The notes under the pieces: model-generated
Databases searched by the model: none
What the model saw: only the letters and a program-made list of their open reading frames with translations
What the model was told of the DNA's origin: nothing
Shown here: positions 34,760 through 47,290 of the stretch, one piece after another
Position numbering within the stretch: the first letter of the stretch is position 1
Layout: every line of letters begins with the position of its first letter
Translations under genes and position numbers: made by a program
DNA from: Owenia fusiformis
Taxonomy: Eukaryota; Annelida; Polychaeta; Sabellida; Oweniidae
DNA: 64,000 nucleotides
Direction: 5' to 3'
NCBI GenBank assembly: GCA_903813345.2
Contig: CAIIXF020000002.1
Coordinates: forward strand, 26,490,455-26,554,454

Positions 34760-35531
34760 ATAAAGAATCATGTATCATTCTATATTGGAAATATAAAAGC
34801 ATGAGTGTGTGTACTAACCTATTCTGATAATGTAGATGGGTAAGTACACACTCATGCTTTTATATTTCCAATATACAGGGTGTCCCGAAAGTACCCCCCC
34901 CCCCCAGACAGACACATACCAATGTCTCCATAGTATGTTTCATGTATCATTTTAACGCTCATCCAAAGTTACATTGATTTGCCAAGTATCATGGTTCAAG
35001 TCACAAGTTACAGGCATTTCAAAATTTACTGTTTGGCCAAAATTAAAGTCAGGTTTACACCAAAATAATAGTCAGTGTGTCTCCCTAGGTCATGTTAACA
35101 GCAGCAATGCTTTCCATATATGATATTAAATGCGCTTTAAATAGGGTGTGGCACTTTGTAATCCTCATAAAATACATTTTTAAGGCATTCTAGAAGAGTT
35201 TCCTTGGAGTATCTACCCTCAACGTCCTCTTTTTAGAACTCGATATCCGTTCTATCTTCGACAATAGCACCCATATTTCCGGTCACATTCAGGTCGGGGC
35301 TGTTTCCAGGATACTGTCAAAATGAACTATATTTTTGGCCAAACACTAAGTTTTGAAATGCCTGTAACGTTTTCCCATTTGTGAGTTGAACCATGATACT
35401 TTGCAAATCAATGTAACTTTGGACACGCTTTAAGATTATATACGACACTACTAGGGAGACATTTGTATATGTCTGCCTAGGGGGATGGATACTTTCGGGA
35501 CACCCTGTAGAATGACACATGATTCTTTATT
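34760..35531. mobile_element. Hairpin element whose right arm is split by a mariner MITE
   Basis: The left arm (34760-34815: AATAAAGAATCATGTATC, CTATATTGGAAATATAAAAG, CATGAGTGTGTGTAC) is mirrored by the right arm. The inner part of the right arm is at 34840-34875 and the outer part at 35508-35531, on the far side of an inserted 632-bp element. Joining the two pieces across one TA restores the arm, so the order of insertion is clear. The hairpin arms are nearly identical, about 60 bp each. Confidence 0.85.
34876..35507. mobile_element. Mariner-type MITE with CAGGGTGTCCCGAAAGTA ends
   Basis: The ends CAGGGTGTCCCGAAAGTA and TACTTTCGGGACACCCTG are perfect inverses, flanked by TA on both sides. 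Inner sequence is also largely inverted (CAGACAGACACATA near the left, TATGTCTGCCTAG near the right; TTTGGCCAAA in the middle). No transposase frame. A poly-C run lies near 34897. Confidence 0.92.
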
Positions 35532-35584
35532 CATTGAGTTTCATGACTAATAAAGACTATTGACATCGAGGACTGCATTTTATA

Positions 35585-36648
35585 CGAGGGTTGTCCCAGA
35601 AGTAATGCACTATATGCTCTAACTTCACCAATAATTAATATTTTTCCATGAAATTTTCAGTAAATGTTCATTAGAGACATTTTGATTATTCTGGAAATTT
35701 TCATGTTGATTGATAAAACTATATTGATGTCATAATAAAATCAAGTTGTTGAGTTTGGGTAGGGCGGGGCAGGTTATACAGTCAAGCCAAAAGGAATAAA
35801 AAATTGAAAATATGAAATAATTAATCAACAAATACCATTTGGTGTAGCTATAAGAAGTATGCTCAAAAATACATTTTAAGATACTTAATTGCTATGAGCA
35901 CATCCTAGATACAGTGTCCCAGTGTCCCATTTCACATTTTCTCAAAATATTGCCCTTTGCATGTTATGTACTTTTGATGCCTGTCAAGTCAAATACTCTC
36001 AGCAGTTTCTTCCAGTGTGACTTGTGGAGTTTTTGCCTCCCATGTTTGGAGTTGTCATACAAGGTCAAATCGTCTCTTTTAAATCTCTTCTGCCATTCAA
36101 TAATTGTAGTTCTTCTATCTGGTATATACTCCTCTCCTTATATACTTTCTTCATGGTAGCATTGTTTTGCATGGCTGTGAGTCCAAGTGAAGTATGAAAT
36201 TAGGCCACCAAACGCAAGGCCTTCTGTTATCAGGTGAGAATTGCAGCCATTTTTGCAATTTCTCGACTGCGACTGTATTTGAATTCGTGACTATTGAAAT
36301 GTGGTATTATGACATCACAGTGCTAAATGTCATTATTTGTACTTGGTTAACATCATGCTGAATAAATTTAACAATTTCCCAAACATTTTGATCATTAAAA
36401 GGAAAGAAATATTAATAAAATAACACTTCAGATCTTTTCATAATAAGAAAAATTGGTACCTGCCCCGCCCACCCCTACCCCCATGTTGTTATAGCAACCA
36501 TCTTAAGACTTAATATTAATGTTGGATGCTGAAACTTCGGGATATAATAGATAAAACTTCAATTGTTATATACACAAAATTTCAGCTGAATTGAAGAATA
36601 TTAAAGAAAGTTAGAGCATATAGTGCATTACTTCTGGGACAACCCTCG
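35585..36648. mobile_element. Mariner-type element with CGAGGGTTGTCCCAGAAG ends
   Basis: The ends CGAGGGTTGTCCCAGAAG and the exact inverse, flanked by TA, extend into TAATGCACTATATGCTCTAAC arms of about 40 bp. It is 1064 bp long and contains a decayed transposase N-terminus on the minus strand. Confidence 0.9.
35985..36160 (-). pseudogene. Mariner transposase N-terminal fragment
   Basis: Minus-strand translation in this segment gives TTIIEWQKRFKRDDLTLYDN followed by a GRQK-like segment. This matches the second helix-turn-helix and linker of mariner transposases (W-x-x-+F+-G-x-x-S-x-x-D-x-x-x-x-G+P). Frame breaks occur on both sides, and the catalytic domain is missing. Confidence 0.65.
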
Positions 36649-36903
36649 TAAATATGCTAGAATTGGAAAAAAGATTTCAAGGGCAGTTAGTACTAGATGC
36701 AGTTTGTTACGCATTCCCCAAACCATTGTTTACATTCTTGGTATAGACATTGAATAATTACTAAATGCATCAGGGTATCAAAATATATTAGTCACTTAAA
36801 GCTGTTAAGCAGCCAATTTTGACACCTCCGTTTCGCTGTGGAAGTAATATACTGTACGTCATGCATATTTCATGCAGATGTATTTATGATCGTGATCTAG
36901 ATT

Positions 36904-37357
36904 CACTGGTGATCCGCTCGACTACGCTGGTTACCGAAACGGTTCGTTTTGGTAACAAAATGTCGGAACGTCGAAGGTACGATTTTTCTTTTTTTCCTTA
37001 TTTCACGCGTTGTAGGCAGAATCCCCACAAAGTTTTTTCTCGCTTAAGTTACATATAACATAAACGGTTTGGGTTAAAAGTGCAGATCTTAACTGTTTTT
37101 CGAAAAACCGTTTATGTAACTTAAGTGAGGAATAATTAAATCGACGATTCTGTTGTCTTCTGAACTATTTGTTCGCAAATATGTACATTTTCTTAAACAT
37201 ATGATACTGATACACATTTGTATTAAAAAATCTCGTGGAAACCTGCCTACAACGTGTGAAATAAGGAAAAAAGAAAATTGGTACCTTCGATGTTCCGACA
37301 TTTTGTTACCAAAACGAACCGTTTCGGTAACCAGCGTAATCGAGTGGATCACTAGTG
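36904..37357. mobile_element. Element with CACTGGTG ends, 115-bp inverted arms and a 5-bp target duplication
   Basis: The left end CACTGGTGATCCGCTCGA and the right end TCGAGTGGATCACTAGTG are inverted, and similarity continues for about 115 bp (GGTTACCGAAACGGTTCG, GTCGGAACGTCGAAGGTAC). AGATT flanks both ends, a 5-bp target duplication. CAC-starting ends with 5-bp duplications are the hallmark of Transib-type elements, relatives of RAG1; this assignment is inference as no transposase is present. The core includes a TTTTTCGAAAAACCG palindrome. A truncated relative is at 21228-21622. Confidence 0.85.
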
Positions 37358-37841
37358 AGATTACGGACAGTTATTAGTCAGAAATATTTCAAATACGTTT
37401 TTTAAACTCATGATGACAAGTATTTTTTATAGAATACTTATTTTGACTCTCAGGAGGTCAAATGAGTCAAAATTCACAAAAGTAGTACATTTATCAAATG
37501 AAACTAGAACAGCAACATGAACGATTTTGAAAGAAGGTAAAATGTACCTAGCAGTTCAATAGGTATGGGATACTGTTATTTGATCTGTTTTTAAATATAT
37601 ACCGTGTATCCAAAATATCTCAGTAGATAACTATTTTGTATCTCCGATATCCCCTTTTAAAACCGCAAAATAAGCGCTAGCCCACTGTCTTATTTGATAT
37701 TTTATGATAAAACGTCAGATACAGTATTGCACATCCACCATGCATGTTGTTGAATAATCCAATACATGCAGGCCGGTCAATGATTCTACCATTCAGACAC
37801 AATCAAACAGTCAGAACAATCAAACAAGGCATGCATATATA

Positions 37842-38912
37842 CGAGGGGTGATCAAAAAGACTTGGACGCCCTGCTCTAATTTTGTTGGTTTTTGATAAAA
37901 TTACTTTAAACTTTTAAATAATAAAGACCAACAACCTAACTACTTTGTGTATTAATTTCATGATGAAATGATATATTTCATGTAGTTTTCTAGATAGTTT
38001 TTAATATAGGGACCCTGCGACCCGCCCGGAACGGTATTCGCACATGACGACTTTCGGCCTTAAATGTTGCCGCCATTTGACATGTTTCGCAACTCTTGAC
38101 CACTATCTTTCTTTGAATTTTGAATGTTTAACCATGCTAGTTTACTTCCTTTGTTACCAGGCAACCAATTAATTAAGTTTTTAATTATAATGTCACATAT
38201 GACAATATAAATATAGACAAACAATCCTCATTCTGGTATCATTTTTGCTCCAAGGTGGCTGCTGAAATGCAGAACATGAAATAAATCAAAGTGAACAAAG
38301 AATACTACAAGATATTTTCATTATTATTGACCTTGAGCAGCTACCATATGCACGATACAGTCTGGCTCTGTGTGGTTTCCAATTCCTTTTCTGAAGTTGA
38401 AAGGCGGGTTGAAAGAAAATGTTTTTTACTCATTGGGTGAGGTTTAGAGTGGCACTCCAGGAATGTTATAGTATCACATAATCAATGGTGGTATCATAAA
38501 TGTCTTCTATTTATGGGTAAAGTGGTACGATGAAAAATGTGAACTCAAACTCGTGGGAAATATGTTGAAAAGTAGGTCTTAATATGTGAAGATGATGATG
38601 GCAGATGACACTCGGATTGAAAAATCTGAAATTCTCTCATATCATGACTGGTGTGCACCTGCAACTCAAGTATTTGCCATATTAACAGTTGTGACGTGAT
38701 TTGCTATATTTAAATAACGTTCCGGATGGCAGGGACCCGACATAAAAAACATATTTAAAAAAGTAGCTAAAACACATTTTATTTTCTGGTGAAACTTATA
38801 CACAAAGTTGTTAAGATGTTGATCTTTATTATCTAAAGTTCCATGTAATCATATTTGAAAATAGCAAATTAAAGTTAGAGCGTGGCGTCCAAGACCTTTG
38901 GATCACCCCTCG
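37842..38912. mobile_element. Mariner-type element with CGAGGGGTGATCAAAAAG ends
   Basis: Ends CGAGGGGTGATCAAAAAG and GATCACCCCTCG in inverse, flanked by TA. Inverted similarity extends inwards (GGACGCC, then GCTCTAA / TTAGAGC, and ACAAAGTTG / ACTTTGTG). It is 1071 bp long, with no readable transposase. The first 14 bases are shared with the element at 2103-4911, but the inner arms differ, so it is a separate subfamily. Confidence 0.88.
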
Positions 38913-39839
38913 TAATCATCTTGGATGTCAAACATGATGAGAGGGAAACCATATATTCACAATATTCAAACGGCGAAACCAAAATCTCCTGCTATAAAAA
39001 ATTTGGGTAGATCAATGCCCTACATGTATCTTGCCATCAGAGTTCACAAAATAAATTGAACGGAATTCCTCTAAAAAACATGTTACACTCATAATTGAAA
39101 AGAGGGTCCACTTGGTGAAATCAAAAAAATAATATATATAAAGATGTTTTATTTTCGGATATTTGTGTAAAAAGATGCGTAATAATACAGTATTTCCATT
39201 CAGTATAGTAATTATTATATTATATTATGAAGGAAAAAAATATAATCAGCATAATATACTAAATTATATAGAGATTAATATAATATAATTAGAAATAAGT
39301 GAGATCCAAATATATTATTTGTACATATAAACATTTACCAAATCCGATTATCTCAATAAGAAAATGTAGCAGGATGTTTTATTCTCAGTATAATGTTATT
39401 TTTTAGAATTATTTGCGCCAATTTATATTTATTCTGTCTTTCTAAAATATTATTTGGTCATATTTATCAATCCAAACTGATGATTGCAGTTAATATAGAT
39501 TTTTTTCTATTCTAAAAAATATTATTTTCTAGTATTTTCCAATCTAAGCAGAATATATCAAATTATATTGTATTATTTAGGTTCTAAAAAATATTATACT
39601 CGATTATTCTCGTCCAACTTGATGTACAATCCATCTGGTTAATTACTTAACCAAACAAAACAAAGAATGCACAGCATGGCATGGTTAATAGGATCAACCG
39701 TTCTACTGGCCTTCTCATCTCTATTACTCACACACGTCACACTTATTTTATTTTGATTGTTATATTTCTATTTGAAAAATATTTACAAATAAATGTTTAG
39801 AAGAAAGAAATTTAACTTGATTGAAATTAATGTTAACAA
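38913..39839. other. Very AT-rich stretch in gene C intron 1
   Basis: It contains many TAATATAATATA-type runs between 39190 and 39610. Similar runs near 49000-49200 suggest relatedness. No gene was seen. Confidence 0.45.
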
Positions 39840-40235
39840 TGGAGTAAAAGTGTGAAAAAGTCATCAATTAAAAATCAAAAAATTAACTTTCCAATGAGTT
39901 AATCGATTCAATCCAAATTTTAACACAATGTTAATCATAGAAAGATGGATTCTATACAATTAAACAAATATGAATAATTTAATTTGCAAATTATTTTTTT
40001 GTGGAATTAGAACAATCGGCTCTAGATATTAATCCATTAACTCCAACAAACGGATTAACTCTCACAAACAGATTAGTAATCAGTGAACAAAACTCATCGT
40101 TTTTTTTCATCTCATAGAAATTGAAAAAACTTAGGGATTAAAATATTACTTATATTGCTCTGAATTCAATACATGAATGTGAATGATGAAAATCTGCATG
40201 ATTTTGAAAGAATTGTTGACCAAGGGGAGGGGATC
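39840..40235. repeat. 350-bp dispersed repeat, copy 1
   Basis: Shared landmarks in order are ACAATGGAGT, AATTAACTTTCC, TCCAAATTTTAACACAATG, TTAATCATA, TTAATCCATTAACTC, AACAAACGGATTA and a CATGATTTTGAAAG end. Further copies are at 46987-47290, 48070-48455 and 48615-48930, all in the same orientation. Confidence 0.8.
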
Positions 40236-40516
40236 GTTATTCGTTACACAAGACAAAATCGTATGGAATAACTTGCGATAAGCTAGTTATTAAGCTTGTT
40301 ATTATGGTCTTACTAGTGCTTATTATTGAGTAATGGTACAGGTATTCGATATGGTATTGCAGCTTACACTTAAGTAATGGTACACGTATCCTTGGATTTT
40401 AGGCCCGAATACCGAGGTTTATTTTTTTAATTATCGTGTATTATTATTTTGTGTTAATATTAGTTAACCATCTAACTATTGGCATGATATGATAACCTTG
40501 TTATATTAATATAGCG

Positions 40517-40759
40517 CATAGGCGTAGCCAGGGGGATGTGATGTGTGCGATCGCACCCCCCCCTCCATAACCAATGAAAATAGAACCAATAGATAGAAGA
40601 AAAAAGTCTTAAAATGCTTTTTATTTGAAGCTTCTAGCTCGATTTTGAACGAAGTTGCACCAATTTTTGTAAAATTCAAAACAAATCTTCAAAAACATTT
40701 TTTATGCCACGATCGCACCCCCCCCCCCCTCCCCCGACTGAAAGCTGGCTACGCCACTG
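40517..40759. mobile_element. MITE with GGCGTAGCCAG ends
   Basis: The ends CATAGGCGTAGCCAGGGGG and CTGGCTACGCCACTG are inverted, with poly-C runs and a repeated CGATCGCACCCCC motif inside. A single end of the same family (TAGGCGTAGCCAGGAGGGG) occurs at 43836-43862. The target duplication is unclear. Confidence 0.75.
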
Positions 40760-41921
40760 TAACGTGTAATCAATACGCTACATTTTGTATGTTCAATTTG
40801 TATACTAAAAACTGTTATTAATCCACAAATTTAGATGAAGACAAGATAAAAATTCGAATCAAGAATGAAAAGGTGTCTAAGTATATAAATCTTAAGGGTA
40901 ATGCATATTTGAATTAAACAGAGGCGGGTTAATTTATATTGTGCTATGAAATACGCTATTATTCAAAATTGCAGCTAAGATGCCTGTTTTATGATACCCT
41001 GCGTGAAGAGTCTGGTTAAACTACACTAAGACGAAGCTCTCTTGTGAAGTGAAGTGAAGTCAAACGAATGCAAAGGGTAGTTTTATGAAAATTATCACGG
41101 AAGATGTATTCTAGATATCAGTAGTATTCTCAGAAATTTATTATCCGAAACGGATAACATCTGGCCACTCAGACAAACAATCGCAGACATAGGCTAAGCT
41201 TGTTTATTTAACAGATAGATTTGTTGACTTACCGATCCGTATTTCAATCTCCGGGAAGACGTTCTTTTCCCTTTGTATTTGCGTGCAGTGTAATATAAGT
41301 TGATACTTTTGTTCAAAAATGTACTTTTAATGGCCATTTTATGCCTTTTATTTTCAAATTATGTTTTGTTTTGATGTCAGTGTGAAAAGTCAAGAAACGT
41401 CAACCCCGACTTTTAATCAAAAAATGTTGGTTAATCACTTATGGCAAATCACAAGGTTGATGATGTCAACGGACCATGATCGTGGAAGGCTATCAATATC
41501 AGGTGTATATCGCAAAGAAAATAAATATAGCTAATTTTTCGCACTGATATGATGATGACTATTCTGTCGAATCAGGTAGATATTTCTCAGTTTTTTTCCG
41601 GTAGTAAAACTATTCATTTCTATCAATTTTACAAACGGGGTCCTTTGAATGCACATTAAAACTGTAAAAGTATTTATTGGGCGTACATACTCGTTCTGTC
41701 ATGTTACTTACATTTCATTTGCAAGTTGTCCACATATTAATCCGGCGTTTTGTTTAATCAAATTTCCCGCCCCTTGATGTTTCCGACTGTAAAACTTAAT
41801 ATTTATTACTAAACAATGCATCAGTTAATATTTTCATAATACAAATTTTCCATTTTTATTTCTCTGATAGATAAAGTCTCATTTTGAATCTGTTCGTGTA
41901 TTAAAGAGTATGCTTTTATAA
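40760..41921. other. Gene C intron 1, mostly unrecognised; contains one repeat copy
   Basis: A block at about 41005-41100 (GCGTGAAGAGTCTGG, GACGAAGCTCTC, AATGCAAAGGGTAG) recurs at 42118-42200 about 1.1 kb away in the same orientation. No exon was found. Confidence 0.5.
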
Positions 41922-42061
41922 TGCCGTGGTCACATTTGCTCAGATTTTCAGCACCGGCGCCCGGCCGATGAGTATTTTGTTCAAAATTGTATTCAATTCT
42001 GAACAAAATACTCAATCGGCCGGGCGCCGTAATGAAAATCGGAGCAAATGTTACCAAGTCA
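41922..42061. mobile_element. 140-bp Harbinger-type MITE with intact TAA target duplication
   Basis: Ends TGCCGTGGTCACATTTGC and GCAAATGTTACCAAGTCA, internal arms GGCGCCCGGCCGATGAG and CTCAATCGGCCGGGCGCC, flanked by TAA on both sides. It has the same length as 8097-8236 and the same terminal motifs as 5843-7454. Confidence 0.88.
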
Positions 42062-42479
42062 TAACTGATGAAAAATTGAATGAGAACATGAACATGGATA
42101 ATAGGGGCACTATTACGCTGCGTGCAGAGTCTAATTATAAACTACGAGAAGACGAAACTCTCATTTAAGAAGTGAAGTCGAACAAATGCAAAGGGTAGGG
42201 CACTATAGAAGGGGATCATATAAGCACGATCTATTTCACAACGCCTTTAACTTTTGTTCTTCAACTGTTGCCCTTTGTGCATTTCAAAAATAAAATATCT
42301 TAATCTGGTTTGTTCCACCTTTCTTTTCGCTCAGTTTTGCAATATTATGTCCATATGTTGTTTAGGATTATGTCATTTGCGAAATAGCTGTAAGACATTA
42401 TGAGAATGAATATGGGAGTTTCCACGATAATGTTGTTCACATGATTTTATACACATACCTGCATAACAATCGGAGACAG

Positions 42480-43150
42480 AAGTCTTAATATTGTCCAATA
42501 AAAAAATAAGAATCTAACATTTAATGATAACAAAAGGATTAATTGCTTAGTTCTCTTTGTTTTAGTCTTTGTTTTCTTAAATGCGGAAGTGTACCAACAT
42601 CACCTAGATTACACAAGAGATCATCTAACAGTCTAAAATTGCTTTTAATTGCAAGTTAATGCATTCCGACCAAAATTTGTATACCTGTAATTTGGGGGGG
42701 GGCGATGTTACATCACATAACCACAACGTTCATATAGAAATATACAATAAGCATGTCCGTATAAAAGCTTAAATTATAAAAACTCATTTCAAAGTCATTC
42801 TGTTCATGGAAGCCTCAAGTTATGAAAAACAATGCTAAACACTCAAACAAATCGACTTGATTACCTTTGAAAACTTCTTGAGAGGAAATGGACAAGTGTA
42901 TTTTTCTAACTCATTAGAACGTCTGTCTGATTGAAATACTATTTTTTAAATACAAACATAAATGATTTAATCTTGGTCAGAAGTCTGAACATTGTCCAAC
43001 AAAATAATAAGAATCTAACATTTAATGATTACAAAGGATTAATTGCTATATAGTCTTTGTCTTAGTCTTTGTTTTTCTAACGGCGGAAGTGTACCAACAT
43101 CACCTTGATTACAGAAGAGATCATCTAACAGTCTAAAATTGCTTTTAATT
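42480..43150. repeat. Tandem pair of a 170-bp block
   Basis: The block AATAAGAATCTAACATTTAA...GGAAGTGTACCAACATCACC...CATCTAACAGTCTAAAATTG occurs at about 42490-42655 and again at 42985-43150, same orientation, about 490 bp apart with few differences. Confidence 0.8.
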
Positions 43151-46100
43151 CCCGGGTTTTAATTACATTTTATGTATAGACTTTTTTGCTTCTATTCTCA
43201 TTTTTAAACCTGTTTCTGTTTGCTTATTTAACAATTGTGATAAATTATTCAGTTAGTGTCGAAATCAAAACAATTTTCTACATTATAGTCCCCTCCTCTT
43301 TCACTGACTAAATATTAAAATAAGCCAGTCTGATTGCGAATTTACAAATCCTGTAAAAGTAGCTCCAAACCGCTTTTTAATCAGAGAAAACAATAAGTTA
43401 ATTCATCTGATTGCGAAAATACGAATCAACCTGATTATCTGATCTCCATGCTATTGGATTCATGCATTATCTACAAGTCACTCGGGCAAGGGTGAAATTA
43501 TTTCATTTGAAAACAGAAATAAATATCAGAACCCCTCTAGCATAACTATTCGGAAGAAATTCATACAAAAAATAAGGTACACAACTGATGAAGGGTCGCA
43601 CACAATGCACGCACCCCTCTCCTCCTCCTCCGTGTTTGCCCACACACGACCATATTTGACAATTTTTCTAAAAGCGTTTTCCCCGGGAATATAGGTGTAG
43701 CGGTTGCCAGAAGTCGCACAGCTTGGGAGTCAGCGTATCCTGATCCATGCCTCAACGCCTGACGGGTCTGATATTTAGAGGGGGCGCAAGAATTATTAGG
43801 GGGCGGGGTAAACGTGAAAGTTGCCAAAATATCCATAGGCGTAGCCAGGAGGGGGGGGGTGCGATAACAATAGGCTTTATATATATATGCTTTAATGTTT
43901 TATTTATCATGATGCTTTTATGTAGGCTATTAATTACAGTTCTTTTTGCAATATGAAACTGGTATGCTTATGCAAATTCCGATTGGACTAATATAAAGGG
44001 TTATTGTTTCATTATGTGGACTTAAGAAAGTCCGACATACTCATTGCTTTCAACCCAAAACTTAAAATAGGAAGTTATCAAGATCCCAAGAACACGATCG
44101 CTACTTAAACAATACGTTTGTAAAATCCCGGCGATCGACATGCAATCAAACTTTCGCAATCAGGTGCCTAATTAGTCTTTTGATCTCTAAAGTTTTACGA
44201 CTGAACGTTTCAATGAACTCGTGAGAAGCAAACGCAATCATCATATAAACATTTTTCTAGTAAATCTAAAATAGAATAAAACCCAGGGAAAAAGATCGCG
44301 TGTTCATAGGAATTAGGCATATTTCAATTTTGAAATAACAAAAGTCAGTCTCGGAAAAATTTTCCAAGCATTCCCTGCTTCGATGCGTTTTTATTGCAAG
44401 GGCCGTTTAGCGCCGATATAAATTCATTATAGGGCATTAGGGTTGTGCTTTATTTGTTTTATTTATATAAATGTTATAAAGTGTGTACGACACTTTAATG
44501 AATTATTTTTAGGGTTACAATGCATATTTGACTTTTCCCTCTAAACGTTTAAAATTCATCTTTATACTTTTCTTAGTTTGCTTCAATAAAATTAACATTG
44601 GATCCCAGACAGTTATCAAATTCTCAGACATTTGATTAAAAATATAGATATTTGTACTTCCTTTGACCAGTGATGCTGGTGTGACTGAGATTCGTTTTTA
44701 TGTAAATTGAGAAGAATAAAGTTTTATATTAAGCGTTTTAACAATCTTAACGTTTGGCATGCAGCTCAACTAAATACACAATCAAAGGTCAAATACAGAA
44801 ATAAGAACATGCCTTTTATTTGTTATTCAAGGTCGAGCAATATCCCCGTTATAAAACCAAAATAACTGCGGTTAGGTACCATATCTTGATTACAGTAAAG
44901 ACAGGCCATCTCATTCTGGTATGCCAGAGCCACTCTTATCTGCCGATTGTGGAAGGATAAAGACAAAGGGGTCGCGGCTATCGCGATGAGGCCGTCTTAT
45001 TTCTAGGAATTATTTCTGCCTCTCATTCCTTAAACCGGCTTCGTTAAACAGTGCCAAAATATATAAGTCGGAGCCAAAAACAAGACTATTTTTATATTTA
45101 AATCCCCTCACCTTGTCAATGTCTATGCCTGCATCTGGTTTTCCCACCTTTGGGAGGGAGCCAATATACACATAGATTACTTACTGGCCATGGACAGGGG
45201 GGGGGGGGCACAGAAACGAACATTCTGGGGTCATAAGGGATACTTGGGGAAGGGGAGGGGTGGTGGTGAATAGTGAAGTCCGGGAGTGAAGTTAAGGGGT
45301 ACTGAAATCTTTCTTTTGATATTTAGTGCTTGAAAGGAGACTTGTTTCTACTCCCCGCATTCTAGTAGAATTTAAATATTTGATCCAAAGGAGTTATTTT
45401 AAATCAAACTTGCATTCCGAGTAATTAACACTCCAAGGATTGTACCGCTTCACTATTGTCTAAGATAATTATAATGAATTCACGGGACACTATAGTCTTC
45501 CTTTTAAACTTTAGTGGTTGGATGGAGACTTGTTTCCCCAACCCGTACACTAGTAAATTTGTAAATTTTAAATATTTGATTTAGGGAGGTATTTGCAATC
45601 CAACTCTGATGATGCAAGACTAGTCAGCCAAGACTAAATTATGAACTTATTATCATTTAGACTATTGCGTTCATTAAATTATAATTCTATAGATATCATA
45701 TTTAATCCTGTCAACACAATAATGGTATTAATTGGCATGATATGTAGTCAGAGACGGTTTAAAAAGTTGTTTAGATTAATGATAGTATTAGGAAAAATCC
45801 TAACTCAAAGTTTTTGTTCTCTCGCAATACAGAGCAAACCACTCGCCGGGCAAGCATTCTTTAAAAACGTGAAGTTTTCACCATGTTGAGCAGTTTTGAA
45901 AATTGTCCAATTTGAACCATCGCCTTGTATATTTCTGTAACTGCCCCCCCCCCCTTGACACTCGAGTGTAAGAATCCTTTCCACACTGTCAATGGTTTTA
46001 CAAAATAGTTCATGTCAGGAAGGGGGAGGGGTGAGTGTGGAGAACAATCACTGACTGCGATTTGTATGATTGAACATTATACACTTATCATCAATTCGTA

Positions 46101-46986
46101 AAGAATAGTTTTAAAATAAACAGCTTGTTTTATGTTATGATTGGAGTGATGTATGCATAGAAGAATGACACTGGTTTTGAAATATCTTAATTATCCCATT
46201 GAATGAAGCCATCCGTCCCTCTGTCCATTCTTAACTCATACTAGTGGACTGATTTGATTTAAAGGAGAAGTCTCGGTGTAGAACGTGTACACACTAATGG
46301 GAACGAATTTTACTCATTTCTATTTAGGATTCGTTCATATACTAGCGGGGCTTTAGAGCATTTACAAACGCACGAATTGTATTGTTTTAAGGCAACTTTT
46401 ATGACATATAATCATTGTATTTAAAGCTGATTAATTTTAGATTATATTCGGTTCAATTCTACAAATAACGAATAGTATTACAGTATATCGAAAAATGTAC
46501 AATGATTTACATTAAATTGCGCAGACTGCAAACAATGTACATGGTTTGCGAATTTGCATGCGTGTTCTTGATAATAAGAATTAAAGGTTGAACTTAAAAA
46601 TCAAACATTTTCTTTTTTAAACATAATAAATCTTTAAATCAAGAAAATAAAAATAAGATTGATGATTGAACTTTTCATAGTCAACTGCGACTGTGTCGAC
46701 GCATGTTTATTTACTTAGCTAATTAGATATGTAAAATTGTTAATGGCCGCAACGGATAATACGTACATGTAAGCTGTTCGGATAAGACATTTCTATATGA
46801 TTAATAACAAATCCCGGGCAGAATATTATTCAACAGTACCCGATCTTATCAGTTATTATTCAATTTGGATAATAAATCTATTATCTCGTCGTATTGATGT
46901 TTATTATATAGTGTTTCTCGTTGTGTTAGGTACAGGCCTGTATTAAATGCGTAAAGTTTTTAGCTTTTTAAACTTATTATGGCTGA
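43151..46986. other. Gene C intron 1, long stretch without genes
   Basis: It contains a solitary GGCGTAGCCAG end (43836-43862) and several homopolymer C or G runs (near 43850, 45199 and 45945). A pair of similar blocks at 45340-45420 and 45510-45600 (GAGACTTGTTTC, TAGTAAATTT, AAATATTTGAT) is also present. No exon is convincing. Confidence 0.45.
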
Positions 46987-47290
46987 CAAACAATGGAGTG
47001 AAAATGTGAGGAAATTCTTGATTAAAAATCAACTTTCCGTTGAGTCAATCAATTTAATCCAAATTTTAACACAATGTAAATCATAACATTATACAATCAA
47101 ATACATATGAAAAACTGAATTTTTGAATTATTTTTTGTGAAACTTAGAACTGTTGGCTGTAGGAAATTAATCCATTGCCTCTAACAAACAGATTAGCATC
47201 AGTGTTAACGAAACTCATATTAAATAAATTGAATAATTGGGGATTAAAGTTTTACTTATCATATTGCTCTGACATACATGTACCGTATGC
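46987..47290. repeat. 350-bp dispersed repeat, copy 2
   Basis: Carries ACAATGGAGTGAAAATGTGAG, AATCAACTTTCCGTTGAG, TCCAAATTTTAACACAATG and CTAACAAACAGATTAG in the family order. Confidence 0.8.

Noticed and set aside
35317-35520. 67-codon minus-strand frame with a plausible-looking peptide
   Set aside because: It lies in the inverted arm of the mariner-type MITE at 34876-35507 and has no transposase motif.
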